Source: Faecalibacterium gallinarum | GTDB taxonomy: Bacteria; Bacillota; Clostridia; Oscillospirales; Ruminococcaceae | Reading direction: 5' to 3' | Length of the DNA stretch: 64,000 nucleotides | Assembly: GCF_022180365.1 (NCBI RefSeq) | Contig: NZ_BQKV01000081.1 | Location: 1 to 64,000 of the forward strand | Shown: piece after piece, positions 61,712 to 64,000 of the stretch | Layout: each line of letters starts with the position of its first letter | Numbering within the stretch: the stretch's first letter is position 1 | Position numbers and translations under genes: made by a program | The notes under the pieces: model-generated | What the model was told of the DNA's origin: nothing | What the model saw: only the letters and a program-made list of their open reading frames with translations | Database searches by the model: none

Positions 61712-61960
61712 GTGACTATTATAAAAGTTCGGCGGGGTATCAATGGATTTCGCTATTCCGCTTGTGATGAAAACGGCTATTTCATCGGAAATTTTATGAA
61801 GCTGGCAGATGTGCGGCAACACTGGAAGCTTGAAATCAAATGGGGGCAAGTGGTTCTGATCCGGGAACTGGACAATCAGCCGGATATGGCAAAGATTGAA
61901 GCCACCAAAAAGGCAATAGAACATATTTTGAAATCTTATGCAGGAAGGAAGAAAAAATGA
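61712..61960 (+). CDS. Small element protein, unknown function
   Basis: 82 aa from GTG at 61712, which has AAAGG at a normal distance; the ATG at 61682 overlaps operator-like sequence. The product starts VTIIKVRRGINGFRYSACDE and ends in a Lys-rich helix (IEATKKAIEHILKSYAGRKK). First gene under the divergent promoter. No family recognised. Its stop overlaps the next ATG. Confidence 0.6.
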   Translation: MTIIKVRRGINGFRYSACDENGYFIGNFMKLADVRQHWKLEIKWGQVVLIRELDNQPDMAKIEATKKAIEHILKSYAGRKKK

Positions 61961-62298
61961 TGTGTAAAGTGATTAGATTTGAAGCGGCTGTTCGACAGAG
62001 CAAAACAATCAGGGTTATCTGTTCTGAAGATTTCCCAAAGGCAAAAGCGGTATCTACTCTTGGAATTTATAGCAATCAAGGAAATCCTGCCGCTTGTGTA
62101 AGAGCAGGCGGAAATGATTACATTTTTCCGCTGGAAAATGGATTTCAAATATTTGAGTTCAACGAGTTCTTGAAAAGCCTGAACTTGGGATTAAAAATTC
62201 AATTTATCAATTATAAGCAGTATGCAGAATTGGTTGCTGTATGCAATCAGATGATCCAAAAAAGAAATTCAGGCAATCCGGTAATTCTTCTTAGATAA
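61957..62298 (+). CDS. Small element protein, unknown function
   Basis: 113 aa, soluble. Mixed alpha/beta with KTIRVICSEDFPKAKAVSTL and FQIFEFNEFLKSLNLGLKIQ. I recognise no family. It overlaps the previous gene by 4 bases and is translated from the same message. Confidence 0.6.
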   Translation: MMCKVIRFEAAVRQSKTIRVICSEDFPKAKAVSTLGIYSNQGNPAACVRAGGNDYIFPLENGFQIFEFNEFLKSLNLGLKIQFINYKQYAELVAVCNQMIQKRNSGNPVILLR

Positions 62299-62395
62299 AA
62301 CTTTTCCCGTCAGTGCTGCAACACCAACGGGGACGAATGACCGAAAATCAGGATGAAGTGATAAGCGGATCATAAAGAGAAAGAAGGTGAACAGA

Positions 62396-62596
62396 TTGAA
62401 GGTTAATCTTCAAAAATTGCAGATTGCAATGGCGAATCAGGCGTTTTCTTCAAAGGAACTTTCTGAAAAATGCGGCGTGTCACAGGTGACGATTACCCGT
62501 ATTACAAAAGGGGTTCAGGCTGCAAGACCGCAGACAATCGGAAAGATTGCAAAGGCGTTGAATGTGCCTGTAACTGAAATCATTGAAACTGAATAG
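62396..62596 (+). CDS. Small XRE-family regulator
   Basis: 66 aa from TTG at 62396 (AAGGTG six bases upstream); the GTG at 62387 is in frame but overlaps that site. Nearly all helix-turn-helix: AFSSKELSEKCGVSQVTITR and the end KIAKALNVPVTEIIETE. Probably a Cro-like second regulator of the element. Confidence 0.8.
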   Translation: MKVNLQKLQIAMANQAFSSKELSEKCGVSQVTITRITKGVQAARPQTIGKIAKALNVPVTEIIETE

Positions 62597-62641
62597 GGAT
62601 TCCGAAAGCAAACCAAATTTTGAAGAAAGGACGGATAGATC

Positions 62642-62821
62642 ATGAAGTATCGTATTGAATACGCTGGCAAGCGGTGCTGCAACATTGCTTGTAACAGAAA
62701 TGACCTGATCGAAAAACTGAAACTTCTGGAAGATGAAGTTGTGGTTGACATTCGCAAGGTTTATAAAAGCGGCGTTTCCGATTCCGTGATGGAAATATAT
62801 GAGCGGTATTTGCGGAAGTAA
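62642..62821 (+). CDS. Short element protein (59 aa)
   Basis: 59 aa: starts MKYRIEYAGKRCCNIACNRN and ends MEIYERYLRK, with three Cys in CCNIAC. AAAGGACGG lies 8 bases before the ATG. No family recognised; the clustered cysteines might bind metal. Confidence 0.6.
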   Translation: MKYRIEYAGKRCCNIACNRNDLIEKLKLLEDEVVVDIRKVYKSGVSDSVMEIYERYLRK

Positions 62822-62877
62822 ACCATATCAGGATGAAGTGTTAAAGATAAAATTTTTCAGGAAAGGGGGCGTTGTAG

Positions 62878-64000
62878 GTGCTGAGCCAATGGAAGGGCAA
62901 CGATAAATTGTTCAAAACCTATGTTGAAGGCAATTCCAAAGGGGACGGCAAAAGCCCCGCTTCCGGGCAAAGAATCAAAGGGGAAGATAAAATACTATCT
63001 TTTGAAGAAGCGTCCAAACACCCTTGTTTCGGGACGGTTTTGAAGGATGGCATGATAGATATTAGCTTTGATGATGCTGAAATGAGTGAAAAATTCCTTG
63101 AAATGGCAAAGGCGAACGCTTGGCGATGTTTGGTGCTAAAAAATCCAACAAATGGGCATTTACATACATTTTGGAAAAATGAGCAAGGAGAAATCACTAA
63201 ATTATCCGCAGAGGATCAGAAACTTGCCGTTGGTTTTATAGCTGATATTCATGGCGGTTCTACTTATATCCCCTTACGGGTACATGGTGTTGACCGATTC
63301 CCGCCGATATATGACATCTTAGCCGATGAAGAATATCAGGAAGTGCCGAAAGAACTTCTTCCGGTAAATACAACGGCGGAACTATGGCAGCAGGATAAAG
63401 GCGGACGTAACAACGGGCTTTCAGCAATGGCAATCTTCTTATCACACGATAGGCGCTTCACCAAAGAACAGATAAGGCGGGTTCTAACGAATACTAACGC
63501 CTTTATCTTTAAAAATAGACTTCCTGATAAGGAATTGAATATCATTCTACGGGATGAAACCTTCAAAGGAATAGTTGAAACACCGAAGTTGAATACATTG
63601 AACGCTGCTGAATTATTTCAAATGGATATTGAACCAGTTGAATTTATCATTGAAGGGCTTGTACCCGTAGGGCTTGTGATCTTGGCAAGTCCGCCGAAGT
63701 ATGGTAAATCGTGGTTCTGCCTTGATATGGGGTTATCCGTGGCAATGGGATGTGATTTTCTTGGCTTCAAAACCCATAAAAGCAAAGTCCTGTATTTGGC
63801 GTTGGAAGATAGGAATGATCGATTGAAACAGCGGATTTCACAAATTCTTGGAACAGAACCTTTTCCAGCATGGTTAAACCTTGGGATTGATAGTGCAACG
63901 CTTGATAAAGGCTTCCTTGAGTCAGTGACGGAATTTCTGAAAGAGCAACCAGAAACAAAGCTGATTATCATTGATACTTTCATAAAGATTCGCGGGGAAG
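62878..64000 (+). CDS. Primase/RepA-like helicase, 3' end outside the window
   Basis: At least 374 residues, running off the window. The N-terminal part (residues 40-200) resembles a primase-polymerase lead (MIDISFDDAEMSEKF with acidic pair, FIADIHGGSTYIPLRVHG). From residue 250 there is a RecA-like helicase: Walker A SPPKYGKSW, Walker B KLIIIDTF. This RepA/AAA_25 type is common as the replication protein of mobile elements and satellites. Starts with GTG at 62878 (AAAGGGGG upstream). It supports self-replication of the excised element. Confidence 0.82.
   Translation, partial: MLSQWKGNDKLFKTYVEGNSKGDGKSPASGQRIKGEDKILSFEEASKHPCFGTVLKDGMIDISFDDAEMSEKFLEMAKANAWRCLVLKNPTNGHLHTFWKNEQGEITKLSAEDQKLAVGFIADIHGGSTYIPLRVHGVDRFPPIYDILADEEYQEVPKELLPVNTTAELWQQDKGGRNNGLSAMAIFLSHDRRFTKEQIRRVLTNTNAFIFKNRLPDKELNIILRDETFKGIVETPKLNTLNAAELFQMDIEPVEFIIEGLVPVGLVILASPPKYGKSWFCLDMGLSVAMGCDFLGFKTHKSKVLYLALEDRNDRLKQRISQILGTEPFPAWLNLGIDSATLDKGFLESVTEFLKEQPETKLIIIDTFIKIRGE

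Larger units (their letters stand above)
59320..64000. mobile_element. Left end of an integrated element (ICE or similar) at rpsI
   Basis: From about 59260 the base composition shifts from GC-rich to AT-rich. A tyrosine integrase, a phage-type repressor with divergent operators, small unknown genes and a primase/helicase follow. This is the layout of an integrative conjugative or mobilisable element or a phage-like satellite. The right end and any transfer genes lie beyond the window, so the class cannot be fixed. Confidence 0.85.

Overview
This 64 kb window looks like the chromosome of a GC-rich gut Clostridia, most likely Oscillospiraceae/Ruminococcaceae of the Faecalibacterium-Subdoligranulum-Gemmiger kind. 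The reasons are the strong GGAGG ribosome binding sites, Firmicutes-type sigma-70 promoters with 17-bp spacers, a T-box in front of thrS, CCA-encoding tRNAs, an ammonium transporter fused to PII, and a Tat-exported flavin reductase. The family assignment is inference. From about 59.3 kb onward the DNA becomes clearly AT-rich with different codon use: the left end of an integrated mobile element.

Layout. 1-1.5 kb: end of an rRNA operon (5S), tRNA-Lys, a small papain-like-fold protein, then tRNA-Glu and tRNA-Asn. 1.6-7.2 kb: lipoprotein, thrS under a T-box, amt-PII fusion with a hairpin in its leader, and a DUF1622 membrane protein. 7.2-10.2 kb: an EAL signalling protein broken by a frameshift. 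10.4-13.6 kb: FMN/FAD fumarate-reductase-like enzyme, TetR regulator, tRNA-Met. 13.6-19.7 kb: envelope genes (GHL10-like hydrolase, anchored proteins, DMT exporter, YgjP-like peptidase, flippase). 19.8-23 kb: membrane protein, trmB, alanyl-tRNA editing protein. 23-28 kb: malQ, degenerate GGDEF protein, mtnN and ychF. 28.2-30.5 kb: two-component system. 30.7-34.9 kb: rpe followed by a three-gene Rnf-like cluster (D, E, A only) and a DUF4015-like protein. 34.9-39 kb: DUF1015, DEAD-box helicase, rRNA methyltransferase. 39.4-45.7 kb: F-type ATP synthase operon atpB-E-F-(delta-alpha fusion)-G-D-C. 45.8-54.1 kb: LCP-like protein, MocR regulator with a divergent ECF S component, AGCS symporter, HI0933-like flavoprotein, a ricin-fold lectin and a Nudix enzyme. 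54.2-58.1 kb: ttcA-alr-lepA. 58.4-59.3 kb: rplM-rpsI. 59.3-64 kb: RHH protein, tyrosine integrase, repressor with divergent operators, small element genes and a primase/helicase cut by the window end.

Two systems stand out. (1) The ATP synthase has no separate atpH; a delta C-terminal-domain-like segment is fused to the N-terminus of alpha, and the c subunit carries a signal peptide and an acidic linker. (2) The RnfD/E/A trio lacks RnfB, C and G, and its RnfA and RnfE homologues have lost or displaced the four cysteines expected to hold the intramembrane [2Fe-2S] cluster. That suggests a membrane complex with Rnf architecture but without Rnf chemistry.
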